Origin: a virus | IMG/VR virus record: IMGVR_UViG_3300017922_000005 | Location: 1 to 44,457 of that record | Length of the DNA: 44,457 bases | Strand: one strand, 5' to 3' | In this document: one piece after another, positions 16,006 through 21,806 of the stretch | Position numbering within the stretch: the first letter of the stretch is position 1 | Layout of the letters: each line of letters opens with the position of its first letter | Notes under the pieces: generated by a model | Told to the model about the DNA's origin: nothing | Databases searched by the model: none | Seen by the model: only the letters and a program-made list of their open reading frames with translations | Program-made: the position numbers and the translations under genes

Positions 16006-16449
16006 TCACTCCTCCAGTAATCCGTGATTCCCACGAATTTCGTATGTTGATTTGCCAAATTTGCGTGCCCACTTAAATATCTGGTCTGCGCAATCCGGTT
16101 TATTTATATCGTCCTTTATGCAATGAATGCTGTCAGAATCAAATGGCTCGTCAAAAGGGATGCATGCTGTATCAATTCCGCATTCCTCGACCAAATCGTA
16201 TAAGTCCTCACTGCGCATCTCATCAAGCGTCATTGCCCTGCCTATCAAGTCTGCCCATGCAACTTGGGCAATCTCGTCATACACGGAGTAACCCACGAAT
16301 TGAAACTTGACCTCCGACATTTCAATAAAAGTTGGCTCATGGCAGATGCCCACATCGACATCATCACCATTATGCAAACGGAATCTCAAAATGTGTGTGG
16401 CAACTTCGTCATATCGATAATACCCACGATCCTTGTCCTCATTATTCAT
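16006..16449 (-). CDS. Unknown acidic protein
   Basis: The 147-residue product is acidic and contains four cysteines, spread rather than paired (for example EECGIDTACIPF and NKPDCADQ). No domain is recognised. GGAGGATGCATA precedes the ATG, which overlaps the TAA of the gene upstream by one base. It belongs to the part of the operon closest to the control region, so it is probably expressed early. Confidence 0.65.
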   Translation of the reverse strand: MNNEDKDRGYYRYDEVATHILRFRLHNGDDVDVGICHEPTFIEMSEVKFQFVGYSVYDEIAQVAWADLIGRAMTLDEMRSEDLYDLVEECGIDTACIPFDEPFDSDSIHCIKDDINKPDCADQIFKWARKFGKSTYEIRGNHGLLEE

Positions 16450-16643
16450 TATGCATCCTCCATTATAATCTCGACTACGGTTTCACCAACATCGCCTGCT
16501 GGATCATCCTCATCACGGGTGAACACACGAATTTGTTTCACGCCTGCAAGGGAATCCTTGTTCAGGTTAAATTCATCATGCTTGTCGCTGAAAGTCACGT
16601 GCTTGGTGACTTGCCTAACTGTAAATTGACGTTTCTCTCCGAT
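16449..16643 (-). CDS. Small unknown protein with apparent ATC start
   Basis: The frame is open from a TAA at 16664 to TAA 16449 and has no ATG, GTG or TTG except an internal GTG at 16598. AGGAG lies nine bases before ATC 16643. Starting there gives MGEKRQFTVRQVTKHVTFSD..., which matches the opening of the 57-residue gene at 15143-15316 (MG, a TK..V.FS core). This supports ATC as the start. A sequencing difference (ATG to ATC) is the alternative. The product has 64 residues with a beta-rich end (TVVEIIME). Confidence 0.6.
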   Translation of the reverse strand: MGEKRQFTVRQVTKHVTFSDKHDEFNLNKDSLAGVKQIRVFTRDEDDPAGDVGETVVEIIMEDA

Positions 16644-16690
16644 AGTTTCACGCTCCTGTTGTTAATTTCACGGTTGCTTCATGCTTCACT

Positions 16691-16822
16691 TCACGCCTGC
16701 GATTTCACGCAATCGTGAAGGACGTCCGAATGCGCAACCACACGCATCCGGATTCCGTCCCATGAATCCTTGTCCTCGTGAATGAATGGGGTCAGATCAA
16801 ACTGCCCCACCATTCGACTCAT
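16691..16822 (-). CDS. Unknown small protein
   Basis: The gene encodes 43 residues (MSRMVGQFDL..., then EDKDSWDGIRMRVV). It starts seven bases after the upstream stop, with no strong ribosome site (ACTCAGA). It lies in a stretch where coding DNA is rich in CGTGA and GAATTC-like words, unlike the rest of the operon. No family is recognised. Confidence 0.5.
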   Translation of the reverse strand: MSRMVGQFDLTPFIHEDKDSWDGIRMRVVAHSDVLHDCVKSQA

Positions 16823-16828
16823 TCTGAG

Positions 16829-16987
16829 TCAAATGAATTCATCCCTGTGGGATGAATACCAATCGTCCCGACGATATTCTGACCTCACGTGACCAGAATC
16901 CATGACGAATCCCATGGCACCATTCTTCTGAATGAACGTGCGCACAATTCTGCTATTGTCGCTGCAATGCTTGGCTGCTGGTTTCAT
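16829..16987 (-). CDS. Unknown small basic protein
   Basis: This 52-residue gene has GGGAGGTTCAGCC before the ATG, a strong ribosome site. The product starts MKPAAKHCSDNSRIVRTFI and is rich in Arg, His and Ser. No motif is recognised. Confidence 0.6.
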   Translation of the reverse strand: MKPAAKHCSDNSRIVRTFIQKNGAMGFVMDSGHVRSEYRRDDWYSSHRDEFI

Positions 16988-17018
16988 GGCTGAACCTCCC
17001 AGTTCAGCCAGTTTGAAT

Positions 17019-17246
17019 TCACAAATTCAAACATAACTGATCCTCACCAAATTCGACATTCCTGACAGTGGTTCCAAACCGATTCAGGAACAATTCATGC
17101 ACATTGTCGTGGATGTTCTCGGCAATTGCGCTGGTCAATTCTTTCACGCCATTGTGGTCAATCCTGTCGCTCACATTCACGACCACGGTTTCACGTGCAT
17201 GCCTGCCATGATCATTCATGACATCAATTTGGATGTTGAGTTGCAT
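17019..17246 (-). CDS. Unknown small protein
   Basis: The 75-residue product starts MQLNIQIDVMNDHGRHA, with GGAGCGAT upstream. The first half is beta-like (ETVVVNVSDRI), followed by an amphipathic helix (GVKELTSAIAENIHD). No cysteines, membrane segment or known motif are seen. It is the second gene of the leftward operon counted from the control region. Confidence 0.65.
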   Translation of the reverse strand: MQLNIQIDVMNDHGRHARETVVVNVSDRIDHNGVKELTSAIAENIHDNVHELFLNRFGTTVRNVEFGEDQLCLNL

Positions 17247-17279
17247 TTCAATCGCTCCAAAAAAGTGAATTGGTTGGGC

Positions 17280-17618
17280 TCATTGCCCAACCTGTGACTC
17301 TAATTCAGCAATGCGCTGCTTGAGCAATTCCTCCTTGGATGGCTCGTGCATTGCGTCATCAATGACATCCTTGAGCTGCATTGCTACCAATTCACCCACG
17401 AATTCCTCTGGGGTTGGTTGCAATTGCGCTGCTGACTTGACTGACTTGGATCGCTTGAGGTCACGTGGCGCTGGTTCCTTGATTCCCAACCTCACCAACC
17501 AGCGTCGTGCATTCTCTCTGCTGCATTCCAATTCCTTGGCAACTCCAGTCACGGATTGCCTCACGTCCCATGCGTCACGAACCGATTGCTCGTCAATTCC
17601 TTTGTGGTTGCTGCTCAT
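17280..17618 (-). CDS. HTH DNA-binding protein, first gene of the leftward operon
   Basis: The 112-residue product has an HTH near residues 20-45 (SVTGVAKELECSRENARRWL), a basic segment (PRDLKRSKSVKSAAQ), and a C-terminal coiled-coil-like helix (EELLKQRIAELESQ). GTGATCAAGT precedes the ATG. As the first gene beside the repeat-rich control region it is a good candidate for an autoregulator or origin-binding protein, which is inference from position. Confidence 0.72.
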   Translation of the reverse strand: MSSNHKGIDEQSVRDAWDVRQSVTGVAKELECSRENARRWLVRLGIKEPAPRDLKRSKSVKSAAQLQPTPEEFVGELVAMQLKDVIDDAMHEPSKEELLKQRIAELESQVGQ

Positions 17619-17639
17619 ACTTGATCACGTCCTGCCATG

Positions 17640-17850
17640 GATGGGAGCGGGTTGCGCTGATCCGGAACCGAACCGGAACCGAACCAGCATGCCGCCCCAT
17701 CCCTCGGCAATCAACCCGATGAGGTGGGCGCTCGTGCTGTGATCGCTATCGGGCGCCATCGGCAATGGTTTGCTGGTGCTATGCGATGGCGGCAGAGGTC
17801 GGTGGCGGGGTTGAATCGGCATCGGAATCCGATGTCCGGTGGGGTTTGCT
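17640..17850. other. GC-rich palindromic segment of the control region
   Basis: This stretch is far richer in G and C than its surroundings and has no credible gene. CGCCATCG (17754-17761) pairs with CGATGGCG (17784-17791), with an inner GCAA/TTGC stem. CATCGG (17820-17825) pairs with CCGATG (17829-17834) over three bases. It lies upstream of the first leftward gene, so it could be a structured leader RNA, an operator cluster or part of an origin. Confidence 0.5.
17662..17683. repeat. Tandem 11-base direct repeat
   Basis: CCGGAACCGAA occurs twice in direct succession. The CCGGAA core recurs in the AT-rich half of the control region, so the whole region may share one binding motif. Confidence 0.7.
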
Positions 17851-17891
17851 AGAGGAAATAAGAATCTGATTGCCGATATTCGTCGTTTGTG

Positions 17892-18086
17892 AAACCGGAA
17901 AAATAATTCTAATTGAGTACAAAAAAGGGGAACCACTTGTTTGATTTTACAAATGTAGTCAGCAATTTAATTCCGACATAATAAGAAACCGGAATCTGAT
18001 TGCTGTTTGTATTTTCGTAAACCAAATAAAAGAATTAGTTAACTAGTAAACCGGAAATTAAAAAATAATTAACTAGTAAACCAGAA
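17892..18086. repeat. Iteron-like AAACCGGAA repeats
   Basis: AAACCGGAA occurs at 17892, 17986 and 18048, with the variant AAACCAGAA at 18078 and AAACCGATT at 18121. Copies at 18048 and 18078 are embedded in a 14-base repeat, TTAACTAGTAAACC, at 18039-18052 and 18069-18082, exactly 30 bases apart. GAATCTGATTGC also occurs twice (near 17864 and 17993). This density fits an origin or regulator-binding array in AT-rich DNA. Confidence 0.6.
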
Positions 18087-18160
18087 AAAGGTTGCCGATT
18101 TACGAGCAGTCAAATATCGGAAACCGATTGCCGAAAATATGAAAATGAGTTGGTAATACA

Positions 18161-18250
18161 TATGAAATATTATATAGATTAGGTACTTCGTAATAATGAG
18201 TTTATAGGGCGTATGAAATATTCTATAAATTAGGTACTTAGTGGTAATTA
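18161..18250. repeat. Direct repeat of about 38 bases containing TATA-like boxes
   Basis: TATGAAATATTATATAGATT (from 18161) and TATGAAATATTCTATAAATT (from 18212) each continue with AGGTACTT. The copies are 51 bases apart. On the minus strand they contain CTATATAATA and TTTATAGAATA, which resemble archaeal TATA boxes. They may be a duplicated promoter for leftward transcription or part of the origin. No reliable gene overlaps them. Confidence 0.55.
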
Positions 18251-18321
18251 TTTTGATTCTCATTCTAAGTGAGAACATACACAATACATCAAATCTTACA
18301 AAAAACAAAACCTTCTTATTT

Positions 18322-18468
18322 ATGAAGTGTCTTATTATACATAATTATCAAGGACAAGGAATTAGAGCATATTATGCTGAAAATATGAGTACACACCCAT
18401 CAATCGATTTAATCAAGTGTTATGCGTTTGATGGGGATGATCTATGTGGGTTATTTACGGTTAAATAG
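18322..18468 (+). CDS. Unknown small protein, apparent TAG stop
   Basis: The 48-residue product (MKCLIIHNYQGQGIRAYY...) looks protein-like and has three cysteines. No clear ribosome site precedes the ATG, which follows an AT-rich stretch, so it could be leaderless. The frame meets TAG at 18466-18468, then a second TAG three codons later, and TAA after 11 codons. If real and terminated here, it is a counter-example to TAG being sense throughout. It overlaps the end of a minus-strand frame. Confidence 0.45.
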   Translation: MKCLIIHNYQGQGIRAYYAENMSTHPSIDLIKCYAFDGDDLCGLFTVK

Positions 18469-18741
18469 ATAGGATAGCATAATTCCTTCAACAACAATTA
18501 AACATGCAAATGCTACACCTATTAATGGATTATTTGGATCATATTTCAATTCAGAAAATTGAAATAAAAATAATGCTTGTATTATTTTATATATCATGTA
18601 AAATACTAAATCTCATGAAATTCCATGAAATACAATATAATATGACCCCATATAATCCCACATGGCACCAATAAATATTGCACCAATAAATACTACACGA
18701 TATTTTATTAGGTACCCAAGGGTATTTCCTATTACCAGCAT
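18451..18741 (-). pseudogene. Membrane protein gene interrupted by TGA
   Basis: The frame from ATG 18741 to TAA 18451 has 96 codons with one TGA at 18615-18613 (codon 43). On both sides the translation is strongly hydrophobic: VVFIGAIFIGAMWDYMG before, LVFYMIYKIIQALFLF and IGVAFACLIVVEGIML after. This predicts three membrane helices. A Trp codon changed to TGA (GIS-Trp-DLVF) would explain it. Most other genes here stop at TGA, so readthrough is unlikely and a decayed gene is the simpler reading. Confidence 0.5.
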
Positions 18742-18800
18742 ATGTCCAGAAAGATTAACTCAAAGTACGTACGTAAAAATAATTTATAAGGACATGGAAT

Positions 18801-18947
18801 ATGACGATAGCACTTGAAGACTTAAAAATGGAAGAGATTGAATTATGGTTTGACTCCCTTGATGGGGATGAAAGACAGGAAGTGATTGATTATGCAAAAG
18901 GAATGAAACCACCAATAGATATGGTACTTGAAAAGGTGAATCAATGA
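18801..18947 (+). CDS. Unknown small acidic protein
   Basis: The 48-residue product (MTIALEDLKMEEIELWFDS...) is acidic and helical. AAGGA lies eight bases before the ATG, within ATTTATAAGGACATGG, which also resembles a TATA element. Its TGA overlaps the ATG of the next gene. It opens the rightward accessory block. Confidence 0.6.
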   Translation: MTIALEDLKMEEIELWFDSLDGDERQEVIDYAKGMKPPIDMVLEKVNQ

Positions 18948-19159
18948 CACAGTATATAAGTGATAATGCCAGAGAATGGTTATATGAAGTCAAAAATTGG
19001 TTAAAAGAACAGGGGATACAAAAGTTTGCATACTGTGAATTACCATCTCATCTAAAAAATTATAAGAATTTTAGAAAGGCTGCAGTTTCATCATTGATAA
19101 ATAAAGATGGTAGAAAATATGTGAATAATTCATGGATTTGTATCTGGAGGATAAATTGA
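18944..19159 (+). CDS. Small unknown protein, first of two tandem paralogues
   Basis: The 71-residue product (MTQYISDNAREWLYEVKNW...) shares with the next gene the pattern W-x3-V-x2-W, a central F...LP..L.N.K, then LI.K.GR and a final W.I. The gene starts in an ATGA overlap and ends in a TGATG overlap with its paralogue. The helices and the terminal beta hairpin resemble a small winged helix, so DNA binding is possible but unproven. Confidence 0.65.
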   Translation: MTQYISDNAREWLYEVKNWLKEQGIQKFAYCELPSHLKNYKNFRKAAVSSLINKDGRKYVNNSWICIWRIN

Positions 19160-19440
19160 TGACCAAGATACCTACATATGATTTATTATGCTGGATACAT
19201 AAGGTAGATAAATGGATGCAGAAAAATGATCTGGAATATTTTATGACTTATACATTGCCCGAATATTTGTATAATAAGAAGTATGCAATGTCTGCATCAC
19301 AACAGGGATTGATTGAAAAATGTGGTAGAGTACCACTTAATGGTCACAATGTAAAACAATGGATGATACCGCCAGAAACTAAATTAAAGGTTAAAAGGAG
19401 AGTATTAGGTGTTACCAAAGCCAAGGAACTTGCTTGTTAA
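19159..19440 (+). CDS. Small unknown protein, second of two tandem paralogues
   Basis: The gene encodes 93 residues from MTKIPTYDLLCWIHKV. I chose this ATG because it overlaps the upstream TGA and has GGAGG ten bases before it. It matches the preceding gene over about 65 residues (WIHKVDKW, TLPEYLYNKK, LIEKCGR, QWMI) and adds a basic tail (LKVKRRVLGVTKAKEL). Confidence 0.68.
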   Translation: MTKIPTYDLLCWIHKVDKWMQKNDLEYFMTYTLPEYLYNKKYAMSASQQGLIEKCGRVPLNGHNVKQWMIPPETKLKVKRRVLGVTKAKELAC

Positions 19441-19510
19441 AATACTATTAATGTATGTAATACTATACATGATTGCTCTCTTTATTGTAGGGGTTGTTGC
19501 GGTGAGGTAA
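19409..19510 (+). CDS. Small single-helix membrane peptide
   Basis: GTG 19409 with AGGAG seven bases upstream opens a 33-residue frame inside the end of the previous gene. It ends in a hydrophobic helix (VILYMIALFIVGVVAV). Later starts at TTG 19430 or ATG 19451 keep the helix. Its TAA lies directly before the next gene. Small membrane peptides of this type are common in viral early regions, but the function is unknown. Confidence 0.5.
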   Translation: MLPKPRNLLVKILLMYVILYMIALFIVGVVAVR

Positions 19511-19512
19511 AT

Positions 19513-19797
19513 ATGGAATTATATGATATATTAAAAAATAAATTTTGGAATTGTATGGATTACATAATGCTGAGCTCCTTACGCAGGGTTTACTCTATTT
19601 CCTTTGATTGTAAATGCATGTGTAATGATGTTGATTTTGAAAAGAAATGGAGATTGTATAATGATCAGGAAGTTTACAGATGCCCGAAGTGCGGAACCAT
19701 TATAAGGTGTGGATTTACGTTATACAACAAAAAAAGAGCGAGAAAAATCAAAGACAACGACATTTACGAGGATATGGAATATGACAGAAATGGGTGA
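19513..19797 (+). CDS. Putative zinc-binding protein
   Basis: The 94-residue product has CKCMC near residues 34-38 and YRCPKCGTIIRCG near 56-67, giving enough cysteines for one zinc ribbon. The C-terminus is basic then acidic (NKKRARKIKDNDIYED). GAGGTAAAT precedes the ATG. The function is unknown. Confidence 0.68.
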   Translation: MELYDILKNKFWNCMDYIMLSSLRRVYSISFDCKCMCNDVDFEKKWRLYNDQEVYRCPKCGTIIRCGFTLYNKKRARKIKDNDIYEDMEYDRNG

Positions 19798-20002
19798 ATA
19801 CCTTGGATATGAGTATGAAGTGTATTATGATGCTATTGGTGAGGATAAGAAGGTACAACACACTCTGACAGTTTACATAGATCATCAACATTATATAACC
19901 ATGCCCAAAGCCAGTGGTAAGTGGAGTATAAGTGAAATCAAGCAAAAAATTCAAAAAATATCTGACATGATGACCCCTAATAGTTACAAGTCAGTTCAAT
20001 GA
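19781..20002 (+). CDS. Unknown small protein
   Basis: The gene encodes 73 residues from MTEMGEYLGYEYEVYYD. This ATG has GAGGATATGG upstream and overlaps the end of the zinc gene; the open frame continues upstream only inside that gene. Beta-rich first half (LTVYIDHQHYITM) and a helical end. The TGA overlaps the next ATG. Confidence 0.6.
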   Translation: MTEMGEYLGYEYEVYYDAIGEDKKVQHTLTVYIDHQHYITMPKASGKWSISEIKQKIQKISDMMTPNSYKSVQ

Positions 20003-20082
20003 CAAGACTGGGTATTGAAGGTGATATAGTACCTAATGGGGAGTGCGAGACACTCTTCAGGTGGTACTTATATACAAAGTAA
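19999..20082 (+). CDS. Possible 27-residue peptide gene
   Basis: The ATG overlaps the TGA of the preceding gene (ATGA), the usual junction in this operon. The peptide (MTRLGIEGDIVPNGECETLF...) has no motif. Supported only by the overlap. Confidence 0.4.
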   Translation: MTRLGIEGDIVPNGECETLFRWYLYTK

Positions 20083-20086
20083 AACA

Positions 20087-20206
20087 ATGAAAGATGCGGT
20101 AAAGGGTTCCGATGCCATTATACTTACAAATGAGGATGCCCATATTCAAATGCTCCGTAAGATGATGCATAATGGTGCCGGAACTTTTTGCCTTTGTCAC
20201 GATTGA
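20087..20206 (+). CDS. Possible 39-residue protein
   Basis: The short frame begins MKDAVKGSDAIILTNEDAHI, is protein-like and ends CLCHD. The ribosome site is weak. It fills the gap between the peptide gene and the thymidylate synthase-like gene. Confidence 0.4.
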   Translation: MKDAVKGSDAIILTNEDAHIQMLRKMMHNGAGTFCLCHD

Positions 20207-20242
20207 GGGTGAAATCCCCTCATTTTATTAGGAGGAATTTAT

Positions 20243-20995
20243 ATAACAACACCAGTAAGAACATTTCACTGTAAGACAGGAAATATAAATAGAATACATG
20301 AAGTAATGGTGAGAACCATCCTGAATGAAGGCGAAGATATTGTCTTTGGAGATGCAAAAGAGCAGAAACACGCACGAAATATTTATGGTATACTGATTCT
20401 GGAAAGACCAGCCATTGTAAAAGCCATAGATAAAACTCCGGAAATGTATCCATGGGGAGGCAAGAAAGCCAGAATATTTAGGGATGAATTCCTTGCTGAT
20501 TGTAGGAGACTGGAAGTAAGCAAACAGGGATTTGATTACACATATCCAGACCTATTGAAATGCTTCCCTGCTAAGAATTCAGAATATGGAATGAATCAAT
20601 TTTACGTATCCCTCGATAAATTGAGAGAGGATATGAAAACTGGCATTAGCAGCAACAGAAATATTGGTGTACTCTATAATCCTTGTACTATGTATGAAAT
20701 GAAAAATCTTCCATGTTTCAATGAATTCCAAATAGTATATGAAGGCAATGCAAAAGGTTCTTTGAGACTGACTTTCCGTTCCCATGATTGGGGAACTGCT
20801 GTATGGGCGAATGTAATGTCCATTGCCAATGCTTTCAATGAATTGGTATTTAAGCCAGCAGACTGTAAGCTTGATAATATTATTATTAATTCTTATTCTG
20901 CCCACATATATAAAAACGATATGGGGTATTATGAAAAGATGTTAAATTCTAAAACTGCAAGAATGAAACAGGCAATATCCAGGACGATAAAATGA
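20243..20995 (+). CDS. Thymidylate synthase-like protein with apparent ATA start
   Basis: From ATA 20243 the product has 250 residues. Visible family features are LPCFNEFQ with Cys158 as likely nucleophile, FRSHDW (Arg179, Asp182) for phosphate and dUMP contacts, WANV with Asn190 in the position that favours dUMP, and SAHIY near 219-223. It would make dTMP from dUMP, or hydroxymethylate a pyrimidine nucleotide. AGGAGG lies seven bases before the ATA. The next in-frame ATG (20306) has no site and would remove PVRTFHCKTGN and the first helix. The end overlaps the MazG-like gene. Confidence 0.8.
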   Translation: MTTPVRTFHCKTGNINRIHEVMVRTILNEGEDIVFGDAKEQKHARNIYGILILERPAIVKAIDKTPEMYPWGGKKARIFRDEFLADCRRLEVSKQGFDYTYPDLLKCFPAKNSEYGMNQFYVSLDKLREDMKTGISSNRNIGVLYNPCTMYEMKNLPCFNEFQIVYEGNAKGSLRLTFRSHDWGTAVWANVMSIANAFNELVFKPADCKLDNIIINSYSAHIYKNDMGYYEKMLNSKTARMKQAISRTIK

Positions 20996-21306
20996 ATAGA
21001 TTATTACACGAAAAAGTGATTGAAGATACCGTAACACTCCGGAGTACGGAAGAGCATGAAAGAGCCGTACACGAAGAAACTTCTGAACTTTCCATGACCA
21101 TTGCTCATCATGCCCGTGGAAGAACTACTCTTGGTGAAGTCATGAAAGAAGTGGCAGATGTAATTCTTGCATGTGAAGTCTTTCTGGCTGCTAATAATAT
21201 AGATCAGGAAAGTTTCGACCTTGTAATGAATGATGAATTGAAACGCATGGACATGAAAAATAAGTCACTCAAAGTCCAGAAATCAGGACCTACCTTTTCT
21301 GATTGA
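20992..21306 (+). CDS. MazG-like NTP pyrophosphohydrolase
   Basis: The 104-residue product shows the all-alpha NTP-PPase core: HEETSEL (Glu29, Glu32) and KEVADVILA (Glu53, Asp56), the E-x2-E and E-x2-D set that binds magnesium. Such enzymes cleave dNTPs or alarmone-like nucleotides to monophosphates. Next to a thymidylate synthase-like gene it may supply dUMP or shape the nucleotide pool. The ATG overlaps the upstream TGA. Confidence 0.82.
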   Translation: MNRLLHEKVIEDTVTLRSTEEHERAVHEETSELSMTIAHHARGRTTLGEVMKEVADVILACEVFLAANNIDQESFDLVMNDELKRMDMKNKSLKVQKSGPTFSD

Positions 21307-21464
21307 TGATGTCGTGTGAGCAGGGAGATATAGTTGGAGTGTCAGCCGGAAACTGTGGTTCTACCTACAGGCAATCTGCACGCTCGGAGGATGGTTCTAT
21401 TCTCCCAACCCCCCAATCTCTCACCAAAACCATCCTCCACATTTCCCATGGAGATCAAAAATGA
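21306..21464 (+). CDS. Unknown 52-residue protein
   Basis: The frame begins ATGATG in a TGATG junction and ends in an ATGA overlap with the next gene, so it fits the operon. The peptide is Ser/Thr/Gly rich (GVSAGNCGSTYRQSARSED). The second half contains a long inverted repeat in the DNA. The protein-level evidence is modest, and the RNA structure may be the main function. Confidence 0.45.
   Translation: MMSCEQGDIVGVSAGNCGSTYRQSARSEDGSILPTPQSLTKTILHISHGDQK
21386..21438 (+). repeat. Inverted repeat, 11-base perfect stem
   Basis: GGAGGATGGTT (21386-21396) is perfectly complementary to AACCATCCTCC (21428-21438). The 31-base loop is C-rich and contains CCCAACCCCCCAATC. It lies about 20 bases before the start of the next gene and could control its translation or attenuate transcription. 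Confidence 0.6.
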
Positions 21465-21766
21465 AAGTAACTGTAATGCCCAATAAAGACATGGTATATT
21501 TTTCGGCTAGATTAGCTTTACGTAGACAAGGAGTCACTCATCTGGCTGAAGAAAAGTTGAGTGCTGAAGAAATAATTTTCAGAAAGATTGAAGAGAATAA
21601 AGTAGGTAGAAGTATTGCCTATCCTCTTATATATAATAAGAAAGTCAAACGTCAGCATGGACTTTTGAAAAACAAGCGTCTTTGTCAATTCATGGAAACT
21701 GTAAACGAATCCAATAAATGGATTGCCCAAGACTCCGGTGATAAGATAATCCTTATCCCCCAATAA
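21461..21766 (+). CDS. Unknown basic protein
   Basis: The 101-residue product (MKVTVMPNKDMVYFSARL...) is basic (NKKVKRQHGLLKNKR) with a beta strand at each end. No family is recognised. It is the last gene before the packaging genes and is followed by a T-rich stretch. Confidence 0.65.
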   Translation: MKVTVMPNKDMVYFSARLALRRQGVTHLAEEKLSAEEIIFRKIEENKVGRSIAYPLIYNKKVKRQHGLLKNKRLCQFMETVNESNKWIAQDSGDKIILIPQ

Positions 21767-21806
21767 TCTTTGTTATTTCTGTTTTACTTATACTTATTCT
21801 TTTTAT
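21767..21806 (+). promoter_or_regulatory. T-rich terminator-like tract and AT-rich promoter candidate before the packaging genes
   Basis: The gap holds TCTTTGTTATTTCTGTTTTA, which resembles an archaeal T-rich terminator, then TTATACTTA and TTTTTATA directly before the ATG of the terminase small subunit. This suggests a transcription boundary between early and late genes. The exact start site cannot be read. Confidence 0.35.

Noticed and set aside
17625-17936. 103-codon minus-strand open frame in the GC-rich part of the control region
   Set aside because: Composition is Pro/His/Ser rich in a repeat-driven way, there is no ribosome site, and it overlaps palindromes and tandem repeats.
18069-18308. 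79-codon minus-strand frame over the duplicated 38-base element
   Set aside because: Its sequence is simply the translation of the repeat (TKYLIY.IFH twice) in AT-rich DNA.
18613-18615. TGA as a recoded sense codon
   Set aside because: Many well-supported genes here end in TGA, so the single interrupted membrane gene is better explained as a nonsense mutation.
21315-21405. Possible tRNA-like or tRNA-Pyl-like segment (a CTGTGG/CTACAG stem around TTCTAC, and GGGAGA...TCTCCC ends)
   Set aside because: The acceptor and T-arm do not fold properly, the loop has six rather than seven bases, and the segment overlaps a frame with clean operon junctions. I cannot support a tRNA.
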